Shown in pieces: positions 63,159-64,000 of a stretch of DNA of 64,000 nucleotides (positions are counted from its first letter, which is position 1; each line of letters opens with the position of its first letter). The notes under the pieces were generated by a model. That model was not told the origin of the DNA. It saw only the letters and a list, made by a program, of their open reading frames with translations, and did not search any database. The stretch covers positions 104,478 through 168,477 of the forward strand of contig CAZYMB010000004.1 of the NCBI GenBank assembly GCA_964648795.1, read 5' to 3'. Source of the stretch: JAHDDW01 sp964648795. Lineage in GTDB: Bacteria; Actinomycetota; Acidimicrobiia; Acidimicrobiales; SZUA-35. Made by a program: the position numbers and the translations under genes.

Positions 63159-64000
63159 GTGGACTATCTCAAGTGGGTTGAAAACCCTCCCGAATTGAAC
63201 GACCCTGTACTAGTTGTCGCCTTTGAAGGCTGGAACGATGCTGGCGAATCAGCTACATCAGCTGCCGAGTACATAATTGAACACCTCGATGGCACAGTGT
63301 TTGCCGAGGTGGACCCACAACCGTTCTTTGACTTTACTGAGACAAGGCCGAGTGTAAAGATAGGTGAAGACGGGCGTGAGATCTTATGGCCGTTCAACGA
63401 GTTCTCGTATTCGGAACGTCCCGACAATAACCGTGACGTGATTGTGTTTCTAGGCACCGAGCCACAGCTGCAATGGCGTACCTACATCGAACAAATCGTT
63501 CAAGTAATCGAAGAGTATCGAATCGAACTAGTGATTTCGCTTGGAGCACTTATTGCCGAAGTAACTCATACTAGACCATCAACCGTTTACTCAACGAGCG
63601 ATGACATTGCACTGATAGAAAGCCTCGACTTAGAGCCATCAAACTATGAAGGTCCAACTGGAATTATTGGTGTGCTACAAGACACGTTGAAGGCAACTGA
63701 CTCGAACATACTTTCTCTGTGGGCGACTATTCCTGGCTATGTTCCACACATTCCATCTCCCAAAGCAGCGTTAGCGTTAGTTCAACGAGTCGCAACCATC
63801 GCAGGCATAGAGATACCAACTTCGATGTTGGAGCTAAACGCTGGCGCTTATCAAAGCCAGATCAATGAACTAGTAAATGAAGACCCTGAAACACAAGGTT
63901 ATGTTACCGAATTGGAAGAAGCCTATGACTCTTCCATGAAGCCAGAATCAGGCGAAAACCTAGTAAAAGAGCTTGAACAGTTCCTTAAAGACAGAGATGA
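63159..64000 (+). CDS. PAC2-family protein (3' end cut by window)
   Basis: The frame from GTG 63159 reads MDYLKWVENPPELNDPVLVVAFEGWNDAGESA, a typical start of actinobacterial PAC2 proteins, which are related to proteasome assembly chaperones. YEGPTGIIGVLQD and ATIPGYVPHIPSPKAALALV are further family segments. It is open to the end of the window (280 codons). Role in proteasome assembly is assumed for the family, not shown here. Confidence 0.85.
   Translation, partial: MDYLKWVENPPELNDPVLVVAFEGWNDAGESATSAAEYIIEHLDGTVFAEVDPQPFFDFTETRPSVKIGEDGREILWPFNEFSYSERPDNNRDVIVFLGTEPQLQWRTYIEQIVQVIEEYRIELVISLGALIAEVTHTRPSTVYSTSDDIALIESLDLEPSNYEGPTGIIGVLQDTLKATDSNILSLWATIPGYVPHIPSPKAALALVQRVATIAGIEIPTSMLELNAGAYQSQINELVNEDPETQGYVTELEEAYDSSMKPESGENLVKELEQFLKDRD

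Noticed and set aside
1..64000. CRISPR array, prophage or insertion sequence
   Set aside because: No regularly spaced direct repeats, transposase, integrase or phage structural genes were seen.

Overview
The window looks like part of a marine or aquatic actinobacterium, most probably class Acidimicrobiia. The pointers are its moderate G+C by eye, a split cytochrome b complex, LCP and septum-formation proteins, a PAC2 protein, an F420-associated metalloprotease, a HelD-type helicase, a lysine-tailed TopA, and many GTG and TTG starts. It is a draft assembly: 100 Ns at 8347-8446 are flanked by the same 55 bases on both sides, so the gap is probably an unmerged contig overlap.

Layout. 1-4932: a quinol:cytochrome c oxidoreductase locus (membrane protein, two-cluster ferredoxin, cytochrome b6-like, subunit IV-like, Rieske, cytochrome c), with a second cytochrome c divergent. 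4946-9759: GtrA, a secreted sugar-dehydrogenase-like lipoprotein and two membrane or secreted proteins of unknown function. 9769-14149: NhaA, then an RsbW-like ATPase and an unusual photolyase/cryptochrome in one tight operon, divergent from an RpoD-family sigma factor. 14156-19174: septum-formation-like lipid- or membrane-anchored protein, VanY-type peptidase, NadE and a Wzz/BY-kinase-like protein. 19371-23420: sulfate activation (cysD, cysN, cysC) and an LCP ligase. 23562-27361: an EssC/FtsK-accessory-like protein, a small lipoprotein and a LysM-BTAD membrane protein. 27502-31771: tRNA-Arg and three tandem paralogous surface proteins.

31847-41739: a HelD helicase, haem genes hemE and hemY/cgoX, an Lnt-like protein, a GGDEF protein and a secreted metalloprotease with DUF4214 repeats. 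41746-45809: folate genes folP and folK with a pseudophosphatase between them, divergent tilS, and an F420-associated metalloprotease with a small membrane protein. 45913-53302: a beta-helix protein, then pta-ackA bracketed by two paralogous unknown genes, and a small protein with an SSB-like C-terminus. 53631-57715: tRNA-Thr, a secreted propeller/Fn3 protein, holB and tmk. 57944-64000: two unknown genes, topA, a repeat-rich membrane protein, a GNAT acetyltransferase and a partial PAC2 gene.

The best candidate for a new system is 11292-14149. There a circularly permuted photolyase-type flavoprotein, carrying the four cysteines expected of the iron-sulfur photolyase/cryptochrome class, is followed after 3 bases by an anti-sigma-type ATPase and stands back to back with a sigma factor. 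I infer a light- or redox-responsive sigma control module. The domain order and cysteines are read from the sequence; the regulatory link is inference.
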